DNA from: Hyphomicrobium sp.
GTDB taxonomy: Bacteria; Pseudomonadota; Alphaproteobacteria; Rhizobiales; Hyphomicrobiaceae
DNA: 64,000 nucleotides
Reading direction: 5' to 3'
NCBI GenBank assembly: GCA_002928955.1
Contig: PERT01000001.1
Coordinates: 124,001-188,000 of the forward strand
Positions 48,937 through 59,157 of the stretch are shown piece by piece (position 1 is the first letter of the stretch; each line of letters opens with the position of its first letter). The position numbers were made by a program, and so were the translations under genes. The notes below the pieces were generated by a model. It was not told the DNA's origin. It ran no database searches and worked only from the letters and a program-made list of their open reading frames with translations.

Positions 48937-51900
48937 ATGCGTTTCAGTACCGCCGCCAGACTTGCGTTTCTGGCCTTCGTGGTCGTCGTCACTCCGAGCA
49001 ATGTGTTGGCGCAGGGCCGGACTATGAAAGAGGACGCACTAGGCAGCGATGTTCAGAAGCTGGATGCTGAGGTCAGTCGTCTGCGACAACTTGGTCGTGC
49101 TGCAGAGGCGCTCCCGCTCGCCGAGTATGCTGTCGAGACCGCCGAGAAACAGTATGGCAGCGATCACACAGAGGTTGCCGCAGCTCTGCTCGTGCTGTGC
49201 GAAGTTCTGTCGGGCCTAGGTCGCGCGTCCGAGTGTGAGGCGCTGGAGCAGCGTGCGCTCGCCATTCGCGAACGCACGCTTGGTTCGGATCATCCACTGA
49301 CGGCAGAGGCGCTTGTAGCCCTTGCCGGCACATATAGCCAATTACAACGCTACGACAAAGAAGAGGCTCTACTCGAACGCGCTTTGGCAATCTACCAGCG
49401 CGCGGAAGGAGCGGCGAGCGTAAGATCAGGCGACGTGCTGGGGTATCTGGCTCGATTGCGCGAGACTCAAGCCCGTCATTTGGAGGCCGAGACAGCCTAT
49501 CGACGAGCCTTCGAAATTCGCGAGGCAGCGTTCGGCCCCGAGGATCCCCAGATTGTCGAAGCATTGCAGTGGCGCGCACTCCACCTGAAGAAGCTCGGTC
49601 GACTGGACGAAGCCCGCATCATGTTCGAACGGTGCCTCCGAATACTCGAGCAAGCGAAGGGACCCGATTCGGCTCCGGTTAGGTTAGCACTATACCATCT
49701 TGCAGAGATTCTCCGAAGTCTTGGTCGATACGTTGAGGCGGACCCGTTCGCGGCGCGATCGGTGGCCATCTCTGAAAAGCTGCGAGGCAAGGAACATCCG
49801 GAGGTCGCCGTCGGGCTCAACGTCGTAGGGATGTTGCATCATCACCAAGCGCGTTACGTCGAGGCCGACCGAGCCTATCGGCGCGCACTCTCTATATTGG
49901 AGGCAGCACGCGGCCCCGATCATTTATCGCTTGCCTCGGTGCTTTCGAATGCAGCTGAACTCCGGGCCAAGCAAGGACAATATAAAGACGCGGAGTACAT
50001 GGCTCGGCGCGCCGTTCAAATTGCTGAGAATGCGAAAGCCGAGGAAATCAGCCTCGCAGCGCGCCTATCGTCGCTCGCGCGAGTCTATGTCGAGGCCGAA
50101 CGAGATTTTGAGGCGGAGCCCATCCTGCGACGATGTATCGAGTTGTTTGGACGTGTACGCGGCCCGGACCATCACGAAGTGGCGACGGCGTTGAACGAGC
50201 TGAGCCTCGTTCTAAGACGAACGGCGCGCCCGAAAGACGCAGAGATCGCATCCCGCCGGGCGCTCGACATCTACGAAGCGACGCTCGGAGCGACACATGT
50301 CAAAACCGCGACAGCTCTCGGTGCTCTGGCGGCCACGCTATCGGAAACAGGTCGCTTCAACGAGGCCGAAGCATTATATAAGCGCAGTATTGCAATTTTC
50401 GAAGCGACACTCGGTCGGAAACACCCGTTCTGGGCTACGGCAATGAACAATCTGGCCTGGTTCTATTCGCATAGTGATCGATTGAAGGAAGCTGAGATTG
50501 CGGTCGAGACCAGCATGGCTGTACGCGATCCGAACCCGCGAGAAGTTTTGGCCCCACTCAGCATTCTGTCCGCAATATATTTGAAACAGGGCCGGCTCCA
50601 CGAAGCCGAGCCGCTTATGAAGCGCGCCATCCAGCTGGCGGAAAGCGCGCACGGTACAGAGAGCGCAAGTGTAGCGGCCCATCTCAACAACCTTGCCAAA
50701 TTCTATATAGATGTGGAGAGATTTTCTGAGGCGGAACCGCTGCAACGACGCGCCCTCCACCTCTGGGAAAACATCTTTGGCAGCGCTAATCTATACGTGG
50801 CAGTCGCTCTGGGCAACCTGGCTGGAATTCTTGAAGGCCTTGGAAAGCACTCTGAGGCACTTGCGGCGGACGAGCGCGCACTTGCCGTCGCGCTCGCTGC
50901 CGTGGGGGATGCACATCCAGATGTTGGTATGCGTCTCAACAATCTTGCTGAACGCGATCGCAAGGCGGGCAACTTCCACGAGGCGGAGCAACGATATTTG
51001 AAGGCGATCGATAAATACCAACGTGCCTATGGGCCTGTGCACACTGAGATTGCACGATCACTGAGCAATCTCGCGCTTCTCTATCTGGAGGCGGGCCGTC
51101 ACTCTGATGCAGAGATTTTCTTGGATCGAGCGATACGCATGTTTGAGGTCGCACTCGGGCCGGAGCATCCGGAGGTGGCCTATAGCCACAACATTGCGGC
51201 TGAGCTGCATGTGGCAGCCAAGCGTTGGGACGCTGCGCTCGACCATTCTCGTCGGGGTGTAGCGATTCTATCGAGCCGAGCTGACGGCACACAAATGCAT
51301 GTCGAGCGACTGACGACTGGATCGAAGGAGAAAAATCAACGAAGCCGGGATGTGCTCATAAGATTTGTTCTGATTTCGCAAATTGTCGCCGCCGAGAACC
51401 CTCAGGTGCGCCCGGCGCTTGCTCATGAGTCGTTCACCGCAGCGCAAAGCGCATTGCAATCGGAGGTTTCCGCGGCGCTGTCACAGATGGCTCTTCGAGG
51501 TGCAATGCGTGATATTGGATCGCAGCAACTTATTCGCCGGCGTCAAGATATTGTGTCGGAGTGGAAACAGCTCGATGCACGTCAGCTTAAAGCATTTTCG
51601 CAACCGGCGAGCCATCGAAATGCAGACACGGAGGCCGAGTTGCGAGAGCGACTGAGAGTCATCTCGGGAGAAGTGGCCGAAATCGACGCGCGAATAGCAA
51701 TGGAGCTGCCGGCCTATTCCTCGCTGACAACTCCGAAAACTGTGTCCGTCGAGGACGCGCAGAACGAACTCAACCCCAATGAAGCACTAGTGCTGTTCCT
51801 GGATACGCCCAAGGGGCGTTTGCTACCAGAGACGACGTTTGTTTGGATAGTGACGAAGGGAGAGGTGCGCTGGATCGCAGCGCCGGCTGGCACACCGACA

Positions 51901-53502
51901 CTCAAGCGTGAGGTGGCAGCATTGCGCTGTGGTCTTGATGCGACGGCATGGCATGGCGAAGGCGCCAAACGCTGCGCCGATCACTTGAATCTGCCGGTCG
52001 GCGTAGCTCCGGGCGAGGGCGATTCCCTCCCCTTCGACGCCGCACGCGCACATGCGCTCTACAACAGCCTGCTCGGCGAAGCAGCCGATCTCATCAAGGG
52101 CAAGCACCTGCTGATCGTGCCCTCCGGGCCGCTCACCACGCTGCCGTTCCATGTTCTGGTGACGTCGTTGCCAGTGGGCGTCGAGGCTGGCGCGATCCCG
52201 CGCAGGGTTGGTCGGCTGGGCGCCAAGTTGGGCCCTCTATCGGACGATGATCGAATGGCGTTGCCGGCCGGAACCGCTGGCGGCGTGAGGGTCGTGAAGC
52301 CAGTTCCGGGCGGACCGGCCGAAGCCGCCGGGCTGCGAGCAGGGGATCTCTTCATCATGGTCGATGCCCGGGGTTTTCTGACCGTGCCTGAGGCCGTCGC
52401 AGCCGTTCAAGCAGCTGGCGCCGATCGCACCGTCTCGTTGGCACTGGTGCGCGACGGCCAGCGCATTGATCTGCCTGTCACTCTTACTGCGGGCACCGTG
52501 ACGGACTGGAAGCCGTTGTTCCTAGACGCCTCGAACGCACCGCAGGTCAAATGGCTCGGGCAGGAGAACGCGATCACCGTACTTCCCTCCGTCGCCTCGC
52601 TGAAGGCTCTTCGCCGCATCGGAAAGCCGAGCGCGGCGCCGAAGCCGATGATCGGGTTTGCCAATCCGTTGCTCGACGGCAATCAGGCGCATCCCAATCC
52701 CAAGTACCGCGAGTACTTCAAGCAGCAGGCGCAGACGGCGCGGGCCCAGACTGGTTGCGCGACCTCTTCAAAGACGCGCACGGCAGCGCTGCGCATGGTG
52801 TCGCGCTCGCTGGATACCGCCGCCGTGGCTGGTGGCGCGCTCGCCAATCTCGACCATCTGCGCGTGCAGGCTCCGCTTCCGGAGACGGCCGACGAGGTGT
52901 GCGACGTGGTGCGCGCCATCGGTGGCAGCGCGGAGGAAATGCGGATCGGCGCGCGGGCGACCGAGACCGAGGTCAAGCGGCTCTCGGTATCAGGAGATCT
53001 CGCCAAGTATCGGATCCTGCACTTCGCCACCCACGGCACGCTGGCGGGCCAGCTCAAGGGCACGCGCGAGCCGGGGCTCATTCTGACCCCGCCCGCGACG
53101 GCAACCGAGGATGACGACGGCTATCTCTCTGGCAGCGAGATCGCGGCCCTCAAGCTGGATGCCGACTGGGTGATCCTGTCGGCCTGCAATACCGCCGGCG
53201 GCGCTGGTGAGGGCGAGGCAGCGGAGGCGCTGTCGGGCCTCGCGCGCGTGTTCTTCTATGCAGGAGCCCGCGCGCTGCTCGCCTCGCACTGGGAGGTCGA
53301 CAGTGACGCGGCGGTGAAGCTCGTGACCGGTGCAATGCGCGAGATGACCCACGACAAGAGCATCGGCCGCGCCGAGGCCATGCGCCGCGCCATGCTCGCC
53401 GTGATGGCCGACACGTCGCGGCCAAAGGACTGGGTGCCGGCTTGGCACCCGTCCGTCTGGGCACCGTTCGTTGTCGTGGGCGAGGGTGGCGCAGGGAGGT
53501 AG
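48937..53502 (+). CDS. Giant secreted TPR-PDZ-CHAT protein (caspase-family peptidase)
   Basis: A 1521-residue protein. It has a signal peptide (LAFLAFVVVVTPSNVLAQG), then about 17 kinesin-light-chain-type TPR repeats of 42 residues to about residue 780 (units like EALYKRSIAIFEATLGRKHP). After a helical linker, a CHAT domain begins near 950 (EALVLFLDTPKGRLLPETTF). A PDZ domain (about 1090-1190; VVKPVPGGPAEAAGLRAGDL) interrupts it. CHAT catalysis is marked by His1366 (HFATHGTL) and Cys1417 (ILSACNTAGG). CHAT proteases act in conflict systems, where TPRs sense a partner. The TPR half has looser, less GC-rich codons than the CHAT half, which suggests a chimera. Confidence 0.92.
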   Translation: MRFSTAARLAFLAFVVVVTPSNVLAQGRTMKEDALGSDVQKLDAEVSRLRQLGRAAEALPLAEYAVETAEKQYGSDHTEVAAALLVLCEVLSGLGRASECEALEQRALAIRERTLGSDHPLTAEALVALAGTYSQLQRYDKEEALLERALAIYQRAEGAASVRSGDVLGYLARLRETQARHLEAETAYRRAFEIREAAFGPEDPQIVEALQWRALHLKKLGRLDEARIMFERCLRILEQAKGPDSAPVRLALYHLAEILRSLGRYVEADPFAARSVAISEKLRGKEHPEVAVGLNVVGMLHHHQARYVEADRAYRRALSILEAARGPDHLSLASVLSNAAELRAKQGQYKDAEYMARRAVQIAENAKAEEISLAARLSSLARVYVEAERDFEAEPILRRCIELFGRVRGPDHHEVATALNELSLVLRRTARPKDAEIASRRALDIYEATLGATHVKTATALGALAATLSETGRFNEAEALYKRSIAIFEATLGRKHPFWATAMNNLAWFYSHSDRLKEAEIAVETSMAVRDPNPREVLAPLSILSAIYLKQGRLHEAEPLMKRAIQLAESAHGTESASVAAHLNNLAKFYIDVERFSEAEPLQRRALHLWENIFGSANLYVAVALGNLAGILEGLGKHSEALAADERALAVALAAVGDAHPDVGMRLNNLAERDRKAGNFHEAEQRYLKAIDKYQRAYGPVHTEIARSLSNLALLYLEAGRHSDAEIFLDRAIRMFEVALGPEHPEVAYSHNIAAELHVAAKRWDAALDHSRRGVAILSSRADGTQMHVERLTTGSKEKNQRSRDVLIRFVLISQIVAAENPQVRPALAHESFTAAQSALQSEVSAALSQMALRGAMRDIGSQQLIRRRQDIVSEWKQLDARQLKAFSQPASHRNADTEAELRERLRVISGEVAEIDARIAMELPAYSSLTTPKTVSVEDAQNELNPNEALVLFLDTPKGRLLPETTFVWIVTKGEVRWIAAPAGTPTLKREVAALRCGLDATAWHGEGAKRCADHLNLPVGVAPGEGDSLPFDAARAHALYNSLLGEAADLIKGKHLLIVPSGPLTTLPFHVLVTSLPVGVEAGAIPRRVGRLGAKLGPLSDDDRMALPAGTAGGVRVVKPVPGGPAEAAGLRAGDLFIMVDARGFLTVPEAVAAVQAAGADRTVSLALVRDGQRIDLPVTLTAGTVTDWKPLFLDASNAPQVKWLGQENAITVLPSVASLKALRRIGKPSAAPKPMIGFANPLLDGNQAHPNPKYREYFKQQAQTARAQTGCATSSKTRTAALRMVSRSLDTAAVAGGALANLDHLRVQAPLPETADEVCDVVRAIGGSAEEMRIGARATETEVKRLSVSGDLAKYRILHFATHGTLAGQLKGTREPGLILTPPATATEDDDGYLSGSEIAALKLDADWVILSACNTAGGAGEGEAAEALSGLARVFFYAGARALLASHWEVDSDAAVKLVTGAMREMTHDKSIGRAEAMRRAMLAVMADTSRPKDWVPAWHPSVWAPFVVVGEGGAGR

Positions 53503-53691
53503 GGCGTGATGGGCGGATTGGTTGAAATCTGGCAGTCAGCTCGGGGCCCGACGCGTTGTCGATCGGCGGTGTGACGGTGGAGGTGCGGAGTTTGCAGACA
53601 TCGGCGTAGTATCCTGAACCGCTCGCAGAGCGAGTCACATAGCCGTCGCGATGCGTCGATTAGCGGACATCACATAGTCGTGGACGGCTCG

Positions 53692-54186
53692 CTATCGAGC
53701 TAGCTCAACCGTACTCTCACCGAAGGCTCGATCTTGAATAGATTGTAGTGATTGAGCGAGAACTTCGGCTTCTTCGGTGGTGTTGACGAGCACGATGATC
53801 GCTGTGCCATGAGCCTTCTTGTAAGATGTGAGCTCGGACATGAATTGTATGACGTCTTCGCGTATCCGCCATCGCTCCAATTGATCGCGCGGCGAACGCA
53901 AATCGAGGGAGTGATGCTGGTAGCTGCGCGTCGACCGGTGGATCTTATCCAGAGCTAGTGAGCGATTGATGCCAAGCAGATCGAAGAACGGATACGGACG
54001 CAAGTCGAGCACCGCAGCTGCGCGCGCCAATTCAAGGTGACGCAGAAAGGCTGCGCCATGGATCTCTGCCATCGGCACACAAATCAGCCGCATAACGTCG
54101 TGCAGCGGGAAGAGTGACAACTGGCCCTTTTCACAATGGCTCGGTGGAGTATCCGCATCGACGAGCCGTAGCTCCGGCTTCCTCAT
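53692..54186 (-). CDS. Small protein coupled to the deaminase gene (DUF488-like?)
   Basis: A 164-residue protein. The segment AAAVLDLRPYPFFDLLGINR followed by RSTRSYQHH recalls DUF488 proteins, but the match is weak. A later strand-helix GTAIIVLVNTTEEAEVLAQS looks Rossmann-like. It starts within the deaminase stop (ATGA), so the two are co-translated and probably act together. The function is unknown. The 189 bases between the CHAT stop and this gene's end hold nothing I recognise. Confidence 0.5.
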   Translation of the reverse strand: MRKPELRLVDADTPPSHCEKGQLSLFPLHDVMRLICVPMAEIHGAAFLRHLELARAAAVLDLRPYPFFDLLGINRSLALDKIHRSTRSYQHHSLDLRSPRDQLERWRIREDVIQFMSELTSYKKAHGTAIIVLVNTTEEAEVLAQSLQSIQDRAFGESTVELAR

Positions 54187-55796
54187 GGCGTGAGACTCCC
54201 GAGCTTTGCTTCAAGATCAGTGTAGTGCACCGACGAGAGCTCCGTTGAAGCACCCCAGCGTGGGGGACTCATCTTGAACTCGCCGGTGACATTGTCCTTA
54301 TAACCGCGGTCTTTTAGAAACGCAGCTTGATACATCCGCGGCGCAACACCGACAAATGGCCGAAACAGAACTTTCGACGAAGGGCCTGTTGCCAAGGAAG
54401 GAGGCTTCCAATCCTTGTCAGTTGTCGTGATGGAGTCGCTGTGCAACGTTAGCGCGCGGCTCTTTGGGTAGGGCTCGATGTATTGCACCTCGTCGACGCC
54501 GGCACTGACGATATGCCTAGCGCAATAGTGACAGGGAAACGTGGTCACGAACAGCCGTGCTCCAATAGCTGACACGCCTATGCGCGCAGCGGTCAGAAGC
54601 GCATCCATCTCCGCATGGACCGCACGACTGAATTCAATCAAGCCTCCGAGCTTGGTCTCCCTAATTTTTTGTACTACGGCAGCTCGCCCTTGGTCTTGGA
54701 GAAGAGTCGGGAAAGTGTCGACCAATTCGTCAATGATCTCGTTCTGCTCTCGATTGCTTGAGCAGAATTTAGTCTCCCTAAAGACGCAGCGGTGGTCATG
54801 AACTGCAGCGTTGGATTCGGCCTTGCCATAAACTCCTCCGCCAGCCATTGGGACTTCGTTGGTTCCCGTGGCGACAATGTTTCCGCCGACGTCTACGACC
54901 GCTGCGCCCACCTGCCGCGACATGCATGCGCTCCGCAACTTGGCGGAGTGCGCGTGGTGCATAGCAGTTTCTTCGATCTTTGGGCGCAATATTCGGCTCC
55001 CGGTTATAAGGTCGACGAAGCGGCGGATCGGCTCGTTCATCTCTGTATTTTTCAGGTCGTCCTTTTGAGCATCCTTCGAATTGTCGACGAAAAAATCGGA
55101 CTCGTGAAAGGCAGCAGTGACATGCTGCCCAAAAGGGACGTCGGCGTCGGCGTCTCGGAGAACGAAATCCTCGATAGCCTTCGTAGTCTCGAGTTTCGTG
55201 CGTACTTTGATATCGAACAGCTGTCGGAGCCTCCGATCCCTGGAGTCTGGATCGGCCACTACACCGACGAGTAAAAATGCGTCCTGGTAGACGCTACGCA
55301 ATAGGTGCACCTCGTCGGGGTGGCGCAGCGAATCGATGATGTAGGCGCGCGGCTTGCCGTCGATTACGCCTTCTTCCTTCTTGGAAAGCTCGGCGCGACG
55401 CTCTCGGATCATCCTTATTGAAGCGCGCGCGACGGCCGCATTGTCACCGGTTTGGCGACGCATGTCGTCGCCGCGGTCTTGCATAACGATCATGTCGGCA
55501 AGGGTCTTCCGACCAGCGGCCCCATCCGGCACGGCCAAGCCGCGATCGACTGCCCATGATCTGATCGCTTGGCTCGCCTTTATGATTGAAACTTCGATGG
55601 GCTGATCGTCAACCTTGGCGCGTGCGAGGAAATCACGGATCACGTTGGCAGCAGTGCCGGCACCGGCTCCGGCAGATGCTACGATTGCGATGAAGAACTC
55701 GTTCGCGCGCGACCTCTTAATGACCTCGACGCCGGTTGGCAGTGGATCATTGGCCGCAGCTACGGGCGGAGCATTCTTCGTCTTCGGACTTGCCAC
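54183..55796 (-). CDS. Anti-phage deoxycytidylate/dCTP deaminase (AvcD-like)
   Basis: A 537-residue two-domain protein. The N-terminus (FFIAIVASAGAGAGTAANVI) is a P-loop-kinase-like domain. The C-terminal half is a zinc deaminase: ligands in RAVHAEMDALLTAARIG (HAE) and TTFPCHYCARHI (PCxxC). This fusion is the plan of phage-defence dCTP deaminases that deplete dCTP during infection. An Avc-type system also has a small RNA antitoxin near the 5' end, which I cannot identify here. The start is GTG at 55796, with GGAAGCGGTCC upstream. It is divergent from the SIR2 gene, with 215 bases between. Confidence 0.85.
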   Translation of the reverse strand: MASPKTKNAPPVAAANDPLPTGVEVIKRSRANEFFIAIVASAGAGAGTAANVIRDFLARAKVDDQPIEVSIIKASQAIRSWAVDRGLAVPDGAAGRKTLADMIVMQDRGDDMRRQTGDNAAVARASIRMIRERRAELSKKEEGVIDGKPRAYIIDSLRHPDEVHLLRSVYQDAFLLVGVVADPDSRDRRLRQLFDIKVRTKLETTKAIEDFVLRDADADVPFGQHVTAAFHESDFFVDNSKDAQKDDLKNTEMNEPIRRFVDLITGSRILRPKIEETAMHHAHSAKLRSACMSRQVGAAVVDVGGNIVATGTNEVPMAGGGVYGKAESNAAVHDHRCVFRETKFCSSNREQNEIIDELVDTFPTLLQDQGRAAVVQKIRETKLGGLIEFSRAVHAEMDALLTAARIGVSAIGARLFVTTFPCHYCARHIVSAGVDEVQYIEPYPKSRALTLHSDSITTTDKDWKPPSLATGPSSKVLFRPFVGVAPRMYQAAFLKDRGYKDNVTGEFKMSPPRWGASTELSSVHYTDLEAKLGSLTP

Positions 55797-56011
55797 GGAC
55801 CGCTTCCACGCTTGTCAATTGGTTACGATGACCACAGTATGCCGTCAGGCCACCGCTCCCAAGCTGCGACATGGTAGTCGTTTTGCTCGTCCACAGAGTT
55901 TTGGGCTGGCTATCGCCTCGAGTGAAGTGTCGTTCGATCGAACTCCAGACTTTCTTGGGGATGGTGCGTCATAGACGGAGCTTGTGTTTCTCCCGAACGA
56001 CATAATTGCTC

Positions 56012-57754
56012 ATGCGAATCATGACGGGGCTGCCCACGGTTGAGCCGGATGATTTTGCGCGCCGGTTCTCTATGCGGGGCGGCCGTCTCATGTGGCTGCT
56101 CGGCGCGGGTGCGTCGGCCTCCGCGGGCATTCCGACCGCGTGGGACATGGTCTGGGACTTCAAGCAGCAGCTCTACGTCAGCCAGAGGCGCGTGGCGATC
56201 GGGCGCGTCGGTGACTTGTCGAATCCCGCAATCCGGCAGCTACTGCAAGGCCACATCGACGCGTCTGGAAAGCTGCCTGCTGTCGGCGCGGCCGACGAAT
56301 ATGCAGCTCTGTTTGAGACGGTCTGGCCGGATGAGCGGGACCGCCAGACTTATCTGGACGGCAAGCTCAAGGGGGCCAAGCCATCCTACGGCCACATGGC
56401 GATGGCGAGCCTGATGAAAGCCGGCAAGCTCAAGCTGGTCTGGACGACCAACTTCGACCCTCTTATTGCGGATGCCTGTGCCAAGCTATTCGACAGCACC
56501 GGCGCACTGACGACCGTTACGCTCGACGCTCCGGACCTCGCCGCGCAGTCGATCGCAGCAGAACGCTGGCCAGTCGAAGTGAAGCTGCACGGCGACTTCC
56601 GGTCTCGCCGGCTGAAGAATACTACCGATGAACTGCGCCGCCAGGACGCGGTCCTGCGCCGCGCCTTGGTCGACGCTAGCCAGCGGTTCGGTCTGGTGGT
56701 AGCCGGCTACAGCGGTCGCGACGCGTCGATCATGAAAACGCTGACGGACGCCGTCAAGGCTGGCGGTGCCTTCCCGGGAGGGCTCTTTTGGCTGCACCAG
56801 GGCGACGGCGATCCCATGCCTGACGTCAATGAGCTTCTCCTTCAAGCGAAACAGAGAGGCATTGACAGCGGGCTCGTGCGGATCGTCAGTTTCGACGAGA
56901 CGATGCGCGATCTGGTACGACTTTGCCAAGGGCTCGATACTGCCGCGCTCGACGCGTTCTCGGCCGAACGGCGTCGGTGGACGGCCGCGCCGGCACTAGG
57001 AGGGCGAAAGGACTGGCCGGTGGTGCGCCTGAACGCGCTGGAAATTGTGCAGACTCCAGGACACTGCCGGCGCATCGATTGCCAGATCGGGGGCACCGGG
57101 GCCGTCAGAGAGGCGCTTGCAGCATCGAGCGCAAAAGCGATCGCGGCTAGAACGCGATCCGGCGTGCTCGCCTTCGGACCGGATGCCGATCTGCGGAAGG
57201 CTTTAGAGAGACATGGTATCAGAGGTTTTGATCTGCACGCGATCGAGATGCGACGGCTCCGTTACGATTCGGGAGAACGCGGTCTGCTGCGAGAGGCAGT
57301 GTCGATCGCGCTCGCGCGCGGCTTCGGCATGACGGTCACGCGTCGGCGCAGTGGCGATCTCCTGGCGCCCGTGGCGCCAGAACATGATGCGTGGAAGGAG
57401 CTACGTGAGTTGGTCGGTGCTAGTATGGGCACAGTGCCAGGAGACCAATCTCTGCGTTGGCGCGAAGGCGTAGCTGTGCGCCTCGACTGGGCCGACGAGC
57501 GCCTGTGGCTGCTGCTCGAGCCGCGCGTCGTGTTCGACGGGATCACGGACTTGAACCGAGCTCGCGCGACTGACTACGCACGGGAACGTACGGTCAGGAG
57601 GTACAACGCGCCTCTCAACGCCCTGATCGGCTACTGGTCTGCCCGACTGGCCAACGGCGGCGCGGACCTGCCGAGCTTCGGCATCGGCGACGGGGTCGAC
57701 GCTGTGTTCCGCTTTGGCGTCGAGACGGCATTTTCCCGGAGGGTATCGGCATGA
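56012..57754 (+). CDS. SIR2-APAZ protein of a short-Argonaute (SPARSA-type) defence system
   Basis: A 580-residue protein. The SIR2 domain shows LMWLLGAGASASAGIPTAWD (NAD-binding glycines), VWTTNFDPLIADACAK and VEVKLHGDFRSRRLKNT, with the family's His. The C-terminal 250 residues fit an APAZ domain, which substitutes for the N/PAZ part of Argonaute. SPARSA complexes use guide RNA to sense invader DNA and then destroy NAD+. The stop overlaps the Argonaute start (ATGA), which supports a heterodimer. ATG 56012 is chosen; 56021 and a TTG at 56006 are alternatives. Confidence 0.88.
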   Translation: MRIMTGLPTVEPDDFARRFSMRGGRLMWLLGAGASASAGIPTAWDMVWDFKQQLYVSQRRVAIGRVGDLSNPAIRQLLQGHIDASGKLPAVGAADEYAALFETVWPDERDRQTYLDGKLKGAKPSYGHMAMASLMKAGKLKLVWTTNFDPLIADACAKLFDSTGALTTVTLDAPDLAAQSIAAERWPVEVKLHGDFRSRRLKNTTDELRRQDAVLRRALVDASQRFGLVVAGYSGRDASIMKTLTDAVKAGGAFPGGLFWLHQGDGDPMPDVNELLLQAKQRGIDSGLVRIVSFDETMRDLVRLCQGLDTAALDAFSAERRRWTAAPALGGRKDWPVVRLNALEIVQTPGHCRRIDCQIGGTGAVREALAASSAKAIAARTRSGVLAFGPDADLRKALERHGIRGFDLHAIEMRRLRYDSGERGLLREAVSIALARGFGMTVTRRRSGDLLAPVAPEHDAWKELRELVGASMGTVPGDQSLRWREGVAVRLDWADERLWLLLEPRVVFDGITDLNRARATDYARERTVRRYNAPLNALIGYWSARLANGGADLPSFGIGDGVDAVFRFGVETAFSRRVSA

Positions 57755-59157
57755 GCAGCGAGATCGCAGCGCACGTGTGCCTGCCGGAGCCACGGTTGTC
57801 GTTCCATGCCGATCGCAAGTCGGATCATGACATCCATCCGCTGCGGGGCCTGCTGCGGTTCGGACCGCATTCCAAAGGCTTGGTACCTGATCCCATCCGC
57901 GTGGCAACCATTGCGCCTGTGGCCGAGGCGGAGCAGCTTTATGCGTTCATGCGAAGCTTGGCGGGAAAGTTTCAAGCAACCGAGCGCAAAGATTACCTGC
58001 CGGAGTGGCCGGGGTTCCAGACAGTGTTTGGAACGCGGGTGACGGGGGCGGCCGCCGGCTGCCACATTAAACTGGACGCGGCATTTGAGGGAGAGTTCGA
58101 GGCGTCGGAGAGGCCACACGCGGTGCTGGCCGAACGGCTGCTGCGCGCAATCCACGAGCTCGAGCGATCCCGGCAAGAATTCGACGTGATTTTCATCTGC
58201 ATGCCGGCGAGCTGGTCGCGCGGCTTTGTGGGCAGGGACGACGACGATTTCGACCTGCATGATCATCTCAAGGCCGTGACGGCGGCGCGGCGTATCCCAA
58301 TCCAGATCGTGCGCGAGGACCGTGCGCTCGCCTATCCCCACAAGGCGAGCGTGATGTGGAGGATCGGCCTAGCTCTCTATGCCAAAGCCGGTGGCGTGCC
58401 GTGGAAGCTTGCAGACGCGGAGCCGGAGACGGCGCATATCGGCATTTCCTACGCTGTGCGTCCGCCGAGTTCAGACAAGCCGCGCTTTGTGACCTGCTGT
58501 AGCCAGGTATTCGACGGCGAGGGCTCCGGGCTCGAATTTGTCGCGTACGATGCCCACGAGATAGAGATGCAACGGGAAAATCCGTTCCTGTCGCGCACGG
58601 AGATGTTCAAGGTGATGTCGCGGTCGCTCGATCTCTACCGCCGCCGCCATGCCGGGAAGTCGCCGCGCCGGGTAATCGTGCACAAGTCGACCGAGTTCAA
58701 GCCGGACGAAATCGACGGCTGCATGGAGGCGTTTCATCTGTGCGAGGCGGTGGATCTGGTGCAGGTCGTCAGCGAGACGGGCTGGCGCGGTGCCCGCATC
58801 GAGGGACACCACAAGCCGGCCGGCTATCCAGTGTCGCGGGGCACGATTATCGGCCTCAGCGCCCGCGAGGCGCTGCTGTGGATGCACGGCGACGTATCGG
58901 GCATCAAGGACCGGGGCTCATACTTCCAGGGCGGGCGGAGCACGCCACGACCGATCAAGCTCGTCAGGCACGCCGGCCACGGCTCCTGGGACGATACGGC
59001 CGGGGCGGCGCTAGCGCTGTCCAAGATGAACTGGAATAACGACGCGCTCTACGATCCGCTGCCGGTGACGATGGGCTATGCGCAAGTGCTGGCGCGCGTG
59101 ATCAAGCGCATGAGCGGGCTCGGTAGTTCGCCATATCAGTTCCGTTATTTCATGTAG
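57751..59157 (+). CDS. Short prokaryotic Argonaute (MID-PIWI)
   Basis: A 468-residue short Argonaute: PLRGLLRFGPHSKGLVPDPI at the N-terminus, a MID-like region with FDVIFICMPASWSRGFV and HDHLKAVTAARRIPIQIVRE, then a PIWI domain ending PVTMGYAQVLARVIKRMSGL ... SSPYQFRYFM. The canonical DEDX catalytic set is not evident, as expected for short Argonautes, which only bind guide and target. It overlaps the SIR2-APAZ gene by four bases. Guide loading and target sensing would activate the partner's NADase. Confidence 0.9.
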   Translation: MSSEIAAHVCLPEPRLSFHADRKSDHDIHPLRGLLRFGPHSKGLVPDPIRVATIAPVAEAEQLYAFMRSLAGKFQATERKDYLPEWPGFQTVFGTRVTGAAAGCHIKLDAAFEGEFEASERPHAVLAERLLRAIHELERSRQEFDVIFICMPASWSRGFVGRDDDDFDLHDHLKAVTAARRIPIQIVREDRALAYPHKASVMWRIGLALYAKAGGVPWKLADAEPETAHIGISYAVRPPSSDKPRFVTCCSQVFDGEGSGLEFVAYDAHEIEMQRENPFLSRTEMFKVMSRSLDLYRRRHAGKSPRRVIVHKSTEFKPDEIDGCMEAFHLCEAVDLVQVVSETGWRGARIEGHHKPAGYPVSRGTIIGLSAREALLWMHGDVSGIKDRGSYFQGGRSTPRPIKLVRHAGHGSWDDTAGAALALSKMNWNNDALYDPLPVTMGYAQVLARVIKRMSGLGSSPYQFRYFM

